Assembly (NCBI GenBank): GCA_029204045.2
Contig: CM055077.1
Location: 2,563,393-2,627,392 of the forward strand
Direction: 5' to 3'
DNA: 64,000 nucleotides
Source: Tillandsia leiboldiana
Lineage: Eukaryota > Streptophyta > Magnoliopsida > Poales > Bromeliaceae
The notes under the pieces are model-generated. The model searched no databases, was not told the DNA's origin, and worked only from the letters and a program-made list of their open reading frames with translations. The translations under genes were made by a program, and so were the position numbers. This document shows, piece after piece, positions 22,213 to 35,020 of the stretch (its first letter is position 1; each line of letters starts with the position of its first letter).

Positions 22213-25132
22213 TCAGACAGCATTCGTACAAAAGCTCGCCCCGGAAGTGCTGGCCAGTTCTGTACATGGTAAGGGCTGAACCTCGAGAGCCCCGCCGCTC
22301 ACATCCTCACAACTCCACGCCCTGTCAGAACCGCTCAGCTTAACATTAGAGAGGCAAATCCGAGTAAAAGGCGAGTCTTTTATCCCCTTTATCAATCCTG
22401 GCTGCTGAATATCCTCGCCCCAGACATTCCTTATCGTTAATCCATCTACGATCGGAAGTGCGTTCCGGTTATAGTTTTCGTCGGGATGGTCTCCGACATC
22501 TCCAGCGACGCGCAAAGCTTTACGAACATTGGACAAATTCACATCTGTGATGGTGATGTTCCTAATATACCCTCCCCTGCCGGAATTGGTCTTAATGTGG
22601 ATTCCAAAGCCGGTGTTGAATATGTTAAGGTTTTCGACCAAGACATTTTCTACACCGCCAGATGTTTCGCTCCCGACTGCAAGTCCAGAGAAAGGGGAGG
22701 AGCCCGTTATGCGGCGGATGGTGATGCCGGAGCTAGGGCGGCCAAAGGAAATGCCGTATTCGTCCCAACCGCTCTTTATTGAGATCAAATCGTCTCCTGT
22801 TGAGATGAAGCAATCCTCGATGCAGACGTTGGAGCTCGAATCTGCAAATTGGGGTTGGAATTGACAAGCGAATAAGTAGATAAGAGGATTAGATTATTTT
22901 CCTTACAGCCGCTAAGCTATTAATATTGGAAATAACGAAACCATACTAACGGATCAAATGCAACACTTTAGTATAAGTACTGGTGGTTCTTGAATAATTC
23001 ACGAAGAGTGAGCAAGATAACAGTCATACCCGGATCAATTCCATCCGTGTTTGGAGAGTCGTGCGGAGCCAACACAGTTACATTTCTCACTACAACATTG
23101 CTGCAGATACAGAGAAGGTACTCAGTTGCTGTGGGAATTCAAACTTTCTTTCGGAATTCAAAGACATGCTGATAAAGTAATAGTTATTCAAGAAAGAAAA
23201 ACATGCGGAACGATAGTTAACTCAAACACAAGTAGAAAAGCACAAAAACACCATAGAAATTATGATGATCTACAAAAATTAATAATGTTTGAACGCTATT
23301 TAGCCAAAATGGCTTAATTCTTCTTTACACAACGAACCGTAGAAACTATAATTCATGTATATACTCTTTAACACGAGATGTATACCTTTTCTTTGGCATT
23401 TTACAAATCAAAATAACAAAAAAGAAAACATTATTGTGGCTAAGCTCTACTAATCACTGCAAAAGTTAAACAGGTAAAAATATTCTGAAAAACATCACTT
23501 TTCCGTGATGGAGGTATCCGTTTCTGTATGACGAGATGCGGAATTCTCCAGCTGTCACATCTCATCTGGGACTTTCACTATATTATATTAAGAGAAATGA
23601 AAGAAATATAGCCATTGTAAGTGGAAAATTCACAGAAATTGAGAGAATCCATCTTTAAGAGCTCACCTGCAATAAACAGGGTGAATGTTCCAAAACGGTG
23701 AGTCCTGAAACACCACATTAGAGATGATGATATCCGTAGAATACATGAGCTCCAACAGATTTGGTCTTGTGAAAGGTAGTGTTCTCTGCCTCCACATATT
23801 CCACCAAACGGCACCTTGACCATCAATCGTTCCATTCGCACCTACAGAATCGACGGTGTTCAGAAAAGAATTGAGTCTAGTAGGACCTCCATCAACAATG
23901 AACTCAACATCACCACATTATAACATTGGAATCCACCTAATTACTGCATCAATATGAGTATGGTACTTTGCTGAAATTGATTACCCAGAATTTACAAGTT
24001 TAGAGAAACATTTATAGCGCACAACATACAATCTCAAAGAATCGAACGCTAAAGACGACATTTGCTCTCCTCGTGTTTCACTCGAACGATTTCAAGCCTG
24101 CGCCTAATTCTTGAATTAAGCAAAAAGTGATTTGAGATAAAAGTGGATTCCTTTCGATCATGATATCTTTTTCTCCGAAAAGGTTGCTTCAAAATGTGGC
24201 AAAGGAAGCAAACTCGATAACCACAATTTCGATTGCCAGATCCTACATATCTAATTTACTAAACTGTTATCATGGTCAACATTTCATACAGTAAAATGCA
24301 ATACCTGTGATCACAACATCCTCAAGTCCAACCCCATGAATCAGGCTCATGTATCTCCCGCCCGGTAGCTCGCGGCCTCGACCATACGACGGCAAAGGGT
24401 CGATCAGCGGCCAATTTGATGTATCCTGTAGAATATAAACAAATAATTAAAAAACAACAACAACATTAGTGAAAGAAAGAACCACTACCAACCACTCAAG
24501 AGTCCTAGAGTTACATCTCTTTCATCACATAGATCATGACTTTAAAAACTGGAAAATAATTCCAGGTTCCCTCAGATCCAATAAAACCACACAAAATCCT
24601 CATCACATGCACTTTCTCACCTCGCCTTAAAAAAGTAAAAATACCATTTTGGAACCAAACAACGAAAGGAGAAGCATCTTATACCTATAATTAGACTCTA
24701 AAAATGAGATTTTTTTTTTTTTTTTTTTCCATTTCTTTGCATTTTTTTTTAAAAAAAATCAATAACCTGTGTGGCTCTGATCACGGCGCCTTTGGCGAGG
24801 AAGAGGGTCATGTGGCTGGTGAGGTTGAAGGGCCCCGTGAGCCAAACCCCGGGGGGGAAGTAGAGGAGCGCGCCCCCGGGCGCGCGGCGCCGCTCCACCC
24901 ACGCCACGGCGCGCTCCAACGCCGCCGTGTTGAGCGTCGCCCCGTCCCCCACCGCCCCGAAGCTCCCCACCGACGCCCACGCCCCGCGCCGCCGCATCGC
25001 CACCATCCCCGCGCACGTCTCCCCCCTCACCTCCTCCGCCGCCGCCTCCGCCACCGCCACCTCCGCCGAGGGCCAGCATTGCAGAGAGAAGAGAAGGAAC
25101 AGTAGCAGCGCCGCGAGGGCGAAGCGCGTCAT
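22213..25132 (-). CDS. GH28 polygalacturonase-like secreted protein
   Basis: Predicted cell-wall pectin-acting glycoside hydrolase family 28 protein, 453 residues. Five exons on the minus strand: 25132-24767, 24425-24305, 23841-23667, 23100-23030, 22841-22213, with all phases consistent. Residues 1-22 (MTRFALAALLLFLLFSLQCW) form a signal peptide. SVGSFGAVGDGATLNTAALE marks the start of the beta-helix. Catalytic motifs seen: NTD (SPNTDGIDPD, N238-D240) and GDD (STGDDLISIK, G260-D262), with an RIK-like GIHIKTNSGRGG. The third classical motif GHG is not present: the matching stretch reads YGISFGRPSSG, as in a plant clade of probable polygalacturonases, so exact activity is uncertain. A telo-box (TAGGGTTAGGGTTTT) lies just upstream. 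Confidence 0.93.
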
Positions 25133-26231
25133 CTGCTAGAAGCGGAAACTAGGGTTAGGGTTTTAATTTTTCGGCTTCGGCTGGGGAGAGAGACGCAACA
25201 AAGAGGAAGGTGCCAAAGAGAAAGGTCCAGGAAAAGCTTTTACGAAAGATCCCAAACCCCCCCCCCACTAACAATAAAAACGCCGTTTTTATCCGTTAAA
25301 AAGTGCTTCGACCAAGAAGAAGCATCCAAAATTGAAACTTTTTTTAAGAACAAGCTAAAAAAACAAAAAACAAAAAACGAAAAACGAAAAACCCAAAACA
25401 AAACAAAACAATTCTGAGAATGTTGCAATACGGAAGAATCAAAACGTTTTAGAGAAAAAATAAGAACAAAATCCAAAGAAAAAACTTTTAAAATGGAGAT
25501 CACAAATCACGCACAGTAGAAGATGAAAATGTGATGGTGTTTTTGAGTGGTCTCAGATAAGCGCCACTTCCACCACCATCACCATCACCTCCACCTCCAC
25601 TTCCACTTCCACTTCCACTTCGCCCGTGTAGCATTTTGTTTTCAAAAACAGAGAAGGTGAAAATGTATGGAAACCCCCTATACTATATGCTATTTCCAAA
25701 TAGATATATTAATTTTATTATTCTGTTTAGTTAAGTTAAATACTTACTAATTTTGATTATTTTAAATGATACGTTAAAATTGATGGAATTTGTTAATAAA
25801 TTCTAATTTATTTAATTTTTTAAAGTAAATTACAGGCTATATATTCTACTTGATTTGTCTAATCTATTAAATCTAAAGCTTGGAAACTGATATTTTAAAA
25901 ATTAAAATGATATAATTATATGATATAAAAAATATTAATGGAAAAAATAACAAACACGCCATTAAATAAAATTAAAATAATATAAATACGTGACTTGAAA
26001 TGATAGATAAATAAAGAATTCTTACTTAAAAATATGTAAATATTAATTTTATATAATTTAATAGGTTAGAGAAAATATTTTTTTAATTATTACAGTTAGT
26101 TAATTTATAATTTATGAGGCCAAAGTGATAGATAATAATTTATAAAAAAAGTAAAATAAAAAAAAATTATTTTAAGTTTTTCACTCGAGCGAAAGGATTG
26201 GAATTAATTCACTTTACTTATATATTTTTTG

Positions 26232-26361
26232 ATGAGTTATGCTAAATAGAATGTATATCCTACACCTACTTCATTCTGAATATTTATCTGTTCGTCATTT
26301 CGAAGTGATGAATAAAATTTATCTTATTCTAAAATAGATGGAATGTACATCTAGCATTTTT
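26232..26361. mobile_element. Small MITE related to the 18.1 kb outer element
   Basis: Inverted ends: TATGCTAAATAGAATGTATA at the left and TAAAATAGATGGAATGTACA then CTAGCATT at the right, around TCGTCATTTCGAAGTGATGA. Non-coding. Confidence 0.55.
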
Positions 26362-26749
26362 TTTTTTTTTTTGATATACAAATATTAAAATTTTTAAAAA
26401 AAGATAAAAAGGATATCAAGGGTTATTTTAGAAGAGAATACAACTGAAGGGGCTTCCATACATTTTTACCAAAAAGAAAAGAGTGTACATACAAGGGCTG
26501 AATATTATAACAGGGCAAGAAGTGGGGGCTGTGGGGGCATTGTAACAGTGGTGGGAATCTTTTTCTCTGACCCATGGTCATTTGTTTACTGTGCAAAAGG
26601 GGAATAGATCCAAGTGCACAGTGGGGTTGAGTGAGATTAAAAACCCATAGATGGAATATGAGATCTAAATAGGGAATAGAATTAAGATATGCACCAACCA
26701 TGGAATGAGTTTTAGATTAGATTATTTGTTACTGGAATCACTTTTGGAA

Positions 26750-26750
26750 T

Positions 26751-26785
<35 letters not shown>

Positions 26786-26790
26786 TGTGG
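26750..26790. repeat. (GT)n microsatellite
   Basis: About 15 GT units followed by a G-rich run to about 26808. Confidence 0.9.
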
Positions 26791-28048
26791 TGGGGGGGAG
26801 GGGGAGATAATGCCAAAAATTAGGGTGTGGACTGTGTAGTTGGGTTGGGTCCTACCACTGTAGCAAATATTAAAGGCCATGCAGGTTGGTTCAGAGTCTT
26901 CAGACAAGCAGTAGAAGCAAATGGATCCGGATTGGTGGAGCTTTCGTTTTGATACGTCCTAATTCGTCGAAAAGTTATTACTGTTCTAATTCATTCTGAA
27001 AACATGTCGATCCGCCACAGAAATAGAATGAGACTTGGGATTACCCCTCTCGCCTTCCGATCTATTCTGTTTGTATTTCTAGTTTAGAAATATTATTTTA
27101 TGAGCGATATATAATATTAAAAGTTAATTTTATATAAATTTTTATAAAACTTAAATAATCGAATTTATACTTTCAAAAAAACATTAGTTTGTGAGTATAT
27201 TTCTCCAAAGGTTCCGATTCATTCATATATACTGTTAGTTTTTTTTTAACGTAAAGTGATTATTTCATTCTTATAAATTTATATATAAAAAAGAGTGTAA
27301 AAAAGATGACGAAAATTAATATTAAAATATAAATTATATGCATAAGAAATAAAAAGGTTATTTTACGTTAGCTAATTGTGGTTAGCTTTTTTAAATTATG
27401 ATTTATTAAAAAAAATGGAGCTGATATTAAAGTAGTATCAGATTAGAGAACAATACCAAACATATTTGATACTAATTCTTCTTTTTTTTTTTTAACTTAT
27501 TAAAGCTTTTCACATCATTCAACTAGGAAATATAAGAGTATTTCAATCTGGGTTAAAAATAGAAATGTAATTTTGAAATCTCAAGAGCAGAAGCTTCAAT
27601 TTAAGCTTTTTACTTTTATAAGGTACATCATAAGACAACACTAAATTTTAATAAAAGCCCCATCTTGGCCCCTGAGCTGAGCTGAACACATGGAGGAGAG
27701 AGATCCAAGTGTTTGCTTTAAGATTTGTGTTGCTGGATGCTGCAGTAGAGCATCTGTTCATACAGGCTGTTCTGACAGGTGATGCAAGATTGGATGGATC
27801 TTTCTGTAGATGGGCTCTGCCTCTGCTGGAGGAGGAGAAGGGCCCTTTGCCTTTTTCCTTAATATTCTTTTTTCAATTAATTATACTTTTTATTTTGTTT
27901 TTTTTTTTTTCATTTAATTTATTCATCATGTGATTATCAACTTCAAATTAGTCACATAAATGTACATCAGATAGACTCTTGATCAATGAGAATGATTTTA
28001 CTACTAACTTGTTTACTGGAAGGAATGCCATCTTAGAATAACACATAA

Positions 28049-28052
<4 letters not shown>

Positions 28053-28090
<38 letters not shown>
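28053..28090. repeat. (GA)n microsatellite
   Basis: Around 19 GA units, uninterrupted. Confidence 0.95.
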
Positions 28091-28092
<2 letters not shown>

Positions 28093-28684
28093 CACAATAG
28101 ATTTTTTTATTCCTTTAGAAATGAAAATAATAATAATAATAATAAAAACACTATCAAAAACTGATTTTATTCTTCTATATATGCATCCAAACACCACCAC
28201 TTATAAAAACCAATTTCCTTCTTGTTGCTATTTTCTCTACTTAATTTTCTCTTCTCTCCTCTTTTGATTCTTCCAACGAATGATAAACAAAAAAAATTTT
28301 AAAAGAAAAGAAAAGAAAAGAAAAGAAAAAGGGTGACTACTTGCTTTTGTACAAACACTAACCCTATACATAAGCACTAACCCTAAACCCACCGAGTTCT
28401 TGTCTTTGTATTAACAAGAAAATTATATGAGAAATTGAGAACACTCCCCGAGCAGAGAGTTTATCCAATGATGTTTTAAGATTCGTGTGTATTGTATGGT
28501 GATGGACGGCTGATTAGACGCTTAAAGATTCATGCATTGCGTGTGTGTATGTCATCGACGGCTGATTAGACGTCTTAAAATTCGTGCATTGATGGACAGA
28601 TTGTCTTTTTTTTCGCGAGAAGGCTCTTCGTGTAATTTTTTTATTTTTTATCGTTTTTTGTTTTTTTTTTTGTTTTTTGTTCGA

Positions 28685-31215
28685 TTACCGACTTATCACC
28701 TCCTGCGCCACCAGCCCGGGGCTCTCCATGCTGACGAGCGGCGGCCACCACTGCTGGGGCAGCCACTGGTGCTCCCGCGCGTGCCGCCGCACCGCGGGCT
28801 TCGTACGCTCCTTCACCAGCGCGTCGAGGGCCTTCGCGTAGTTGCTCGACTCGTGGTCGCGCCGGATGGTGCCGTCGGAGCTGTAGGCTCTCGGGTCGCT
28901 CAGCGTCTCGAGAGGGTGCGGCGAGTTCATGAATGTCCGCAGGGCGCTGGCGACGGCGGCTTTGGAGGTCGGCGGCAGCATGTCTTCTTTCGCTCCGCGA
29001 CGTTCCTCGAATGCGTACAGCCCAGCCCCGTCGGGAAGGAGGGGGTGCGGCGTCGACGACTTCTCATCGGGCTGGAGGATGTATGTCCTTCCCAGAGGAG
29101 AGTAGAGCACTCTCTGCAATCATATGAAGCAGAAATTAATGGAGATTTTACTATGTTTGCCATCATATATCATATATCATATAGGAGGTAGCAGCGTTCG
29201 ATTGGATTGTTAGTAACTAACACTAGGCAGAAAAAATATCACGTCGCTCACACCTCACTGTTGAGGCAGGGATGGGAACGAAAGGCGCCGTTGAGCCGCC
29301 TGAGCAGCATCGCTGCCTGATTCGGGTAGCTGCAGGAGAAGGCCCTGGGCACGATGTCGCGGTGCATCATCACCGCCTGCAGGTGCCCGTCGTCGAGCCC
29401 GAGCGCGTCCAGCACGCGCTCCCCCCGGCAGAACACGGAGGGCGCCCCGAAGGTCGCCACTGGGAGGACGGCGGCGCGCTCCGCGGCCCCGCGAGCCAGC
29501 AGCATCAAGCTGACCAACAGGGCCAGGCTGCCCCCCAGGGAGTGGCCGGAGAACCGAAGCCTCGCGCGGTCGCCGTGGGCTCTCAAATGGGCCTCGATCT
29601 CCGGCATGAACTGATCGTAGATCCCCTTCGCCGCTTCGTATATCCCGCGGTGTACCAGCACTCCTGTGTCCTAAAATTTTCAACCCCAAAAAAGATAAAA
29701 AAAAAAAAAAAAAAACATTTGAGTTCCTATTATTAGATTAATGCCAACAGGATCACTATATATGTATGTTGGGAGTCTACCTCGAACGTAGTTGGTTCGA
29801 AGAGCAGATTGGCTTGCCAAGAAGCTAGCGAGTCCGATCCCTGGCATTTCGTCAAACACGTTTAGTGAGTTGAGTTTGAATAACGGAGAGAGTTGTAAAA
29901 GTATAATAAGAGCTGGGAAATTGCATCCTCAAACCTCTAATTTAGGTATTTGATGATATTCTTAATTTTTAAAGTTAATTTTTCTAATTCCTAGTCTTTA
30001 TTGTGCACATTGAACGCACGTCTTTCAACTTTCAATTTTCGTAGGAAATCTTAATTCCCGCCCATCATTGACTTGGAATTGAAAGATGGGCACTATTAAT
30101 ATGATAAACATATTTGTGATAGAGCTAGAAGAATATTTAGTTATTCCTATAATTAAATTTTTAATTTTTAAATATGTTAGAATTTAATTGATGATTAATA
30201 AAATAGTATGATTTAAGAGATTTAGGTTCCAATGATATTATAGTAGCCAGGCTCTTTAATGATTGACCTGAATGATGAAGTAGCGCGTGTGGGTGGCAGG
30301 CTCGTCGCAGACGAACCACTCGCACGGCGACGAGAGCGGCGAGCGGAGGTCCTTGGCGGCCTCCTGCCTGGCCTCCTCCTCGGCCGCCACAACCGCCGTC
30401 ACCGTCGACGCCGCCACGCACGCCGCAACCTCCGACTTATACGACAACCTGCCGGCGCCCCTGGTCGGCAGCGCCGCGACGTCAGCACGGCGCGGGTGGG
30501 GCCTGGGGGCCTCGCCGAGGGAGAGGAGGCCCCGCGCGCGGGAGTGGACGTAGGAGGCGGCCGACGCGGCGATCTCGTAGGCCACGGAAGGGCGGAACGG
30601 GCGGCGCGGCTCGGGATCCGAACCGGCCGGCCCGGTCGGGGGTGGGGGCCTGGTGGAGTCGGTCTCCAGCCCGGCGACCGACTTTTTCTCCAGCGATGAC
30701 GTCACGAAGTGGAGGTCGTAGCGCTTCTTCAACTCCTCCGCCTGTTTTGTTGACCAAACCGAAACGAAACGAACGTGTCAACCACTTATTCATTAGTAAT
30801 CGGATTGGACTTTAATAGCTCCCTACTGCTCCTCATTTCTACCCATTTATGAACGTTTAAGTGACCTCCCCGGCCCATAAATGTGGAAACCTCAACTGCA
30901 AACTTCTCACCAGAAATCAGCATGAATTTATAAATTGATGTTCTAAACTTATTATTACATAAAAAATACATGGTGAATTTTTTTATTTTTTATTTTTTTT
31001 TTTTTACTTCTAACTTCCAGGCCTGTTTTACTTTTAAGGGTTAGTTTGATACAGTTTTATATAATTTTTTCTATCTCATTTCTTTTTCATGAGTTATATA
31101 TAAGTTTAATTTATGAAGTACCCAACAACAAAAACGAATATTTACAGTCAAAATTAATTTTGATTCTCTCCGCTTTGAATAAAACAAACATGTTGCAAAA
31201 ATTATTTTCAATCTA

Positions 31216-31314
<99 letters not shown>

Positions 31315-32736
31315 CTCAATAATGGCTACTGCTGTGGTTTTAAAAAATTACCACCTACTTTATTATTTTTTGCCAGGTTGGGACCTACATTTATTATTCT
31401 ATGCTGTGTATAGAATCTAGAGTGAAATGCATCAGTACTACAGCTATGGGGGGCACCAAGTCATTCTATGTTGAATCTGGAATGTTTTGATTAAAGAGTA
31501 ATCTTATATTTATAAAAAAGATTTATAATATTTTAAAAATTAGTATACACAGCTGTATTTAATTTGGAAAAAAATGATAAATTCTAATCGTTAAATAAAA
31601 ATTATGAATTTTTTAAGTTGATAGGTAGCATTTATAGATCATCCGTCCTAAAAAAAATTCATAGGAATTTGACATAAAAAAAAGATCGACAAGAATCTGG
31701 GACTTTTATTTTACAATTTATATTCGATATAAAAGTATTGCTTTAGTAGATAATAGAATTGGTCATAATTAGCCAGATGTAAACCAAACTTTAATTGTGG
31801 TGTTAAGTAAAACTTAAGAACAACCTAAAGTCAAAAGGAGATTATTTACGTGACTAAACTAGCGAATCACAGTTAAAATGTGGGACCCACTTGTCAGCCT
31901 CACAGCCGTGGCATGTATGCGTTACACTGAAGATTTTAGTGACTCTCATCAATTTTCCTACCAGAATCACCAACTCAGGCCCTTTGTGTGGGAAGTAATA
32001 AATGAATAATAAATGGAAAAACAAAAGAAAATTAAATTAAATTAAATTAAATTAAATGAGAAGCGGGTTTTTTAGTTGAGCGGAAGGAGCAGGGCTGAAG
32101 ACAAAAAAAAAATTGCATGATCACGACCGTCGAAAGAGGATCGAACGGCTGGGAAGAGAGGTCGGTGGTTGGACGTACCTTGATCTCCGGTATAACGTAG
32201 GCCAGGTTACAGAGGAGCGCCAGCTGGGCGAAGCGCCTCGCCTCGGCCCACGCGACTCGGCCGAGTACTCGCGCGAACGATTCCTGATCCCACTCTCTCT
32301 CCTCCTCCGATGATGACGACGACGAGTCGTAACTCACCCCACATGACTCTTCTTCTTCCTCCTCCTCCTCCTCCTCCTCCGATTCTTCCTTGTGTTGTCG
32401 ACCTCTCCACCGAGTTCGCACCTCGAGGACCCTCTCCACCCAATTCGCTCGCCCCCGCTCCGATCCCGATCCCGATCCCGATCCCGATCCCGATCCCTCG
32501 TCGGCGATCTCCTCCGAGTCGAAGGGGAGCGACTCGACCGAATCGGGGACGATCGGGGCCGGGGATTGGAAGGGGAACAAGATCCCGACCGAGAGCGAGC
32601 CCTTGAGCGGCGCCGCGCGAGGCGCCGCCATTAGGGTTCGCCGGAGTAGCCTCGGCTCCGATCGGCTACGCCGGAACCCTGCCAGATCCACGGCCAAGCC
32701 CCCGCGCCGGACCTCCGCCGCCGCCGGAGCCGCCAT
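28685..32736 (-). CDS. PLIP: Plastid lipase of the PLIP class-3 family
   Basis: Predicted plastid phospholipase A1 acting on thylakoid lipids, 645 residues. Five minus-strand exons, all phase 0: 32736-32179, 30741-30268, 29840-29781, 29670-29254, 29113-28685. Exon 1 encodes a basic targeting region (LAGFRRSRSEPRLLRRTL), a Ser-Gly repeat, a poly-Glu and a poly-Ser tract, then the PLIP-specific block VAWAEARRFAQLALLCNLAY. Exon 2 carries LHFVTSSLEKK and CEWFVCDEPATHTRYFIIQ. The lipase core has the nucleophile elbow FSGHSLGGSLALL (Ser408 in GHSLG) and MHRDIVPRAF with the probable catalytic Asp (about 469). Motif order matches Arabidopsis PLIP1-3; which member is closest cannot be told. Intron 1 contains a long (TA)n. 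Confidence 0.92.
31221..31311. repeat. (TA)n microsatellite in PLIP intron 1
   Basis: About 45 TA units between lipase exons 1 and 2. No MITE of the TA-associated families was found in this array. Confidence 0.95.
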
Positions 32737-33447
32737 TCCCAGTTTTGGTAAGAGGAACCCGTCCCCCTCCTCTCCCCTCTCCCCTTTTTTTTTTTTTTTT
32801 TTTTTTGTTTGGGACGGAGATCGACGAGTTCGGAACGCGTAACGGCTCTTAAATAGTGAAAAAAAGAAAAAAAATTTCTCCTCAAAAGGAACGCATCAGA
32901 ACACGAAATGACGTAATTACCCTCGGTACACTGTACACCTGGGCTCTGGATCCACCGTCCGAGTCCAACTAAACCCACCCCTCTTCTGACGTGGCCACGC
33001 TAGTCTCGTACCTTTATTCCTCGAGATGCGCGAAGGGGCAAAACCGAGAAAATGGGACGGCGCGGAAACCTCAAGAAAAAAAAAAAAAAAAAAAAAAAAA
33101 AGTCAAAACAAAATTAGCGCAGCTACCGAGGGAGCGAAGATGCGTACGTTTTTGCGTACAACGCCCCCACAAAATGCTTCGGTATCTCCGATCCCCCTGC
33201 GAATAAAAAAACCGAACATTTCAGGGATGTTGTGAGTTTCGCCCTACAAAATGATAAAATTGTAGTCCAATAAATTAGGCAGTAGAAGAGTAGAATAGTA
33301 GAATAGTAAGGAAACTGTATTATCTACATGTCGAATATACCTGCGGCTGCGGCGATATTCTTTAAGTTTACTAGCAGGAAAAGAAAAATACGAAGATCAA
33401 ATGCGCCAAGAAATGATCTTTCTCGTCGTCTCTTAAATATACCTTTC
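32737..33447. other. PLIP upstream region
   Basis: 5' flank of the lipase gene with poly-T (32786-32807) and poly-A (33074-33101) runs on the plus strand. No coding region supported. Confidence 0.45.
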
Positions 33448-33706
33448 TACCATAATCAATTTTTCTTATGTACCCTTAAAATTTTTAATAGTTTTCGTAG
33501 ATAGGGACAAAATATGTATATCTGATAGTTTTCAACTCCGATTATTATTTAACTCTAGTTTAATCCTAGTTAATTTAATAAAAAGAAACGGTAGGAATAT
33601 TTTTTATAACGGTGGAACGTATAAAGGGTATATTGGAAAGAATAAAATAAGAGGGATAAATCAGATATTTCTTCAGATTTCAGGAATACACAGGCAATTA
33701 TGCTTG
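33448..33706. mobile_element. TIR element, sister of the telomere-repeat element
   Basis: Shares GATAGTTTTCAACTCCGATT, GGTGGAACGTATAAAGGGTA and ACACAGGCAATTAT with the element at 46073-46679. It lacks the CCCTAAA repeats and the left half is shorter. Boundaries are approximate. Confidence 0.6.
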
Positions 33707-33709
33707 AAA

Positions 33710-35020
33710 AAAAAAGAAAAACCTAATTAACATAAGAGTAGAAAAAATAAAAAATATTTTTTATATATTTTAAATAAGATGTATTAATATAGTCACAGAT
33801 TAATAAATTTGTATTTTTAAATAGTAGAGAGGGGAGGGAGAATCTAGGCATGTGCGTGGAGCTCGACGGGCACGTAAAGAGTGAGATTCTCTTTTATTAA
33901 GATTGTTTCCAAATTATTAATTTTTATTTTTTCAATTTCAATTAGGATGGAATTATAGTCGGGGTTAAGTTTACAAGGCTTAAGTTGAATTTCCGTATCC
34001 GCCGACATATTATTTTCTGATTTCATCGATTTAGATAGCCTGAATTTACCTAATAATATCCATACCATATGAAAGGTATTCCTAGCTGAAAATACAACAT
34101 TAATTAAATTCTTTAAGATTTTGTTTGAGTGCCAAATAAATTAACTTGAAAAATATAAAAATTTTATAATAAAAAATATTATTTATATATTTCATTTAAT
34201 TTTATGCTCACTTCAAAATAATCGATGAATAAGTTTCCATCCTGAGATGGATAGAATATACATCCTATATTCTTTTCTGAGTATACGGATAGTATTGTTC
34301 TTTTATAATATGATTTTAAATAAAAAATTTAACTTTTTATTTTATAAAATAATTTATTAGAATACCATATTTTATTTATAAAATAATTTATTTTATTATA
34401 AGAAAAATAACTTGGGTGAATATAATATTTCATTCTATCCAAGTATACAGATTTTTTAAATAAATTTAAAAAATATACTGGATAAAATATTCATACATTC
34501 AAATAAAATAAAAATTGCAATTCATTTTAAAAATCGTGTACTGTACTATCAATAGCGCACCAAGCGAGCAATTAGTTTTATCAAAATTTCTGCCATTAAA
34601 TCTATCTGGTCTTTAACTATTTTTTATTTTTTAAATTATAATATTCGACCAATCACTTATTAAATTCTAAAAAATTATTAATTCTTATTCTAACTGTAAA
34701 AATTTTCATTCAAAGATTAAAAATTTAATAGCAATATGACTTTAACCTAATTTTTTATTTTAATTATAAATTTAACATTTGGCAATTATTTAAGAAAGCG
34801 AAACCTCACTTTTTGGAGGGAGTGGGGTAAAGTAAAGTGGTAGTTACGATGAGAGCGGTGCAATAGGAGTTGGGCAAATGTTTGGTCGCGTGAGGATGTG
34901 TGTGGAGTGTTAGGGGGTCCATGCATGGCCTATGGCTCTTTTTAATTAATGTGAGAATGTTATGTTAAAACATCTTCTTTTTTTTATCTTTTCATAATCT
35001 TTCAAATTTATTTTAAAGAA
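33710..35020. other. AT-rich spacer with MITE remnant
   Basis: Mostly AT-rich. A degraded copy of the 18.1/26.2 kb MITE family is visible at 34206-34312 (GATGGATAGAATATACATCC). A 74-codon minus-strand frame (34068-33844) has no recognisable features and is not called a gene. Confidence 0.4.

Larger units (their letters stand above)
25133..28684. other. Gene-free spacer, 3.5 kb
   Basis: Mostly AT-rich sequence between the polygalacturonase promoter and the lipase 3' end. It has a telo-box at 25150-25164, a (CCACTT)n-like run at 25565-25620, a small MITE (26232-26361), a (GT)n tract, a (GA)n tract and AAAAG repeats (28300-28330). Open frames here are short and show no recognisable protein. Confidence 0.5.

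Noticed and set aside
29272..29736. Plus-strand frame opposite the PLIP lipase exon 4
   Set aside because: It is the antisense of a GC-rich exon whose minus-strand reading gives GHSLGG and fits the gene structure.
31046..31420. Open frames rich in alternating Ile-Tyr (also at 11882, 43336, 44645, 48217)
   Set aside because: They are translations of (TA)n microsatellites, not proteins.
32310..32842. Plus-strand Pro/Asp/Arg-rich frames
   Set aside because: Antisense shadows of PLIP exon 1 and its hexanucleotide repeat.
33844..34068. Minus-strand frame of 74 codons
   Set aside because: Ordinary AT-rich open frame without homologous features or splice support.
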